This document shows positions 63,510-64,000 of a stretch of DNA of 64,000 nucleotides, piece by piece. Each line of letters begins with the position of its first letter. Within the stretch, counting starts at the first letter, position 1. The translations under genes were made by a program, and so were the position numbers. The notes beneath the pieces were generated by a model. That model had not been told where the DNA came from and made no database searches. It was given only the letters and a program-made list of their open reading frames with translations. The DNA comes from JAZBPO01 sp963691775 (GTDB taxonomy: Bacteria > Pseudomonadota > Gammaproteobacteria > Pseudomonadales > Azotimanducaceae), in assembly GCA_963691775.1 (NCBI GenBank), contig OY829369.1, positions 2,294,001-2,358,000 of the forward strand, read 5' to 3'.

Positions 63510-64000
63510 GTGCTGGACCTGACCGATCGCAACGTAGTCATTACCGGAGGAACATCCGGAATCGGCCTCGCAACGGCCGTGGCGGCCCGCGCCGCGGGCG
63601 CTGGCGTGTGGGCCATCGGCCGCTCCGAGGAACGTGTTGCGCGTTGCCAGGACGCGTATCCGGATATCCACTTCAGCAGCCTGGATACGCACGACGATGC
63701 GGGGCTGACCGCGCTATTCGAATCGGTGGGTCGCGTCGATCACATTGTCGGTTCCGCCACCGGCGCCGATCGCACGCTGAAGCCGTTCCTCGAGCAGACC
63801 GAAGAGCAGTTCCGTGAGGCCTTCAACAAGTTCTGGGGCTACTGCAAGGTTGTGCGCGCTGGCGCCCCGTTCCTGTCGCAGGACGGCTCGATCACCCTCG
63901 TCAGCGGCACACCGGCGCGGAAATGCACTGTCGGCATGTCGTCGCTCTCCTGCACCGGCGGCGCCGTCGAGGCGCTCACGCGTGCGCTCGCACTCGAGCT
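63510..64000 (+). CDS. Short-chain dehydrogenase/reductase, cut by the window edge
   Basis: The first 163 residues of an SDR starting at GTG 63510 behind AGGAGGAGAG. The cofactor loop is T-G-G-T-S-G-I-G, but NAG is replaced by G-S-A-T-G, and the usual Y-x-x-x-K helix reads SCTGGAVEALTRALALEL, with Cys and Gly at the catalytic positions. It is therefore an atypical SDR, perhaps one with another catalytic set or no oxidoreductase activity. The remainder lies beyond the window. Confidence 0.8.
   Translation, partial: MLDLTDRNVVITGGTSGIGLATAVAARAAGAGVWAIGRSEERVARCQDAYPDIHFSSLDTHDDAGLTALFESVGRVDHIVGSATGADRTLKPFLEQTEEQFREAFNKFWGYCKVVRAGAPFLSQDGSITLVSGTPARKCTVGMSSLSCTGGAVEALTRALALE

Noticed and set aside
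63108..63692. Minus-strand frame with a hydrophobic C-terminus at the right edge
   Set aside because: No domain or ribosome site is visible, and it overlaps the SDR on the other strand.

Overview
The window is about 64 kb of GC-rich chromosomal DNA with dense, mostly single-gene or two-gene transcription units. No rRNA, tRNA, CRISPR array, transposase or phage gene was recognised. The gene content suggests an aerobic, probably marine or soil gammaproteobacterium: cytochrome P450, Baeyer-Villiger monooxygenase, several acyl-CoA and short-chain dehydrogenases, a class A beta-lactamase, S9 peptidases, CheR-linked hybrid kinases and many short lipoproteins. This placement is inferred from gene types only. 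TTG and GTG starts are common and several neighbours overlap by 4 bp.

Layout. 1-2.6 kb: a Baeyer-Villiger monooxygenase and an overlapping TetR regulator behind a set of palindromic repeats. 3-6.3 kb: a long arylsulfatase, a GCGAGG hexamer array and a DUF547 lipoprotein. 6.3-10.3 kb (minus): GST, LLM-class oxidoreductase, GNAT acetyltransferase and an NhaC-type antiporter, in overlapping pairs. 10.6-19.8 kb: SDR, alpha/beta hydrolases, a dienoyl-CoA-isomerase-like crotonase, a MATE exporter, a PPOX-fold protein, a pair of adjacent acyl-CoA dehydrogenases and a second LLM oxidoreductase. 19.9-26.1 kb: S9 peptidase, polysaccharide deacetylase, diaminopropionate ammonia-lyase, a frameshifted DUF2238 (YjdF-like) gene, and exported or membrane proteins of unknown role. 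26.2-37.6 kb: GDPD lipoprotein, glutathionyl-hydroquinone reductase, a bacterial voltage-gated cation channel with an acidic filter, an OB-fold lipoprotein, a second S9 peptidase, a PhyH dioxygenase, a PsiE-like protein and another GST.

37.7-44.1 kb: a secreted DUF11-type protein, then a molybdenum hydroxylase operon (ICMT-like methyltransferase, fused Fe-S/molybdopterin subunit, FAD subunit) and a divergent SCP2 protein. 44.4-52.0 kb is the signalling block: a five-domain hybrid kinase, a 1413-residue hybrid kinase with three C-terminal receivers, and a CheR methyltransferase overlapping it by 4 bp. 52.1-64 kb: P450, class A beta-lactamase, a DUF1254/DUF1214 protein without a normal start codon, MDR reductase, glutaredoxin-MauE fusion, SDR, a 1052-residue BNR/VPS10-like protein, a DUF3313 lipoprotein and a truncated SDR at the right edge.

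Common themes are oxidation of hydrophobic, perhaps alicyclic or steroid-like, compounds (BVMO, P450, PhyH, ACAD pair, crotonase, SDRs, SCP2, Mo hydroxylase), thiol and redox handling (three GST-fold proteins and Grx-MauE), and peptide scavenging. The least ordinary features are the hexanucleotide arrays, one of which lies inside the Fe-S domain of the Mo hydroxylase, the kinase-CheR block, the channel filter, and the non-canonical starts.
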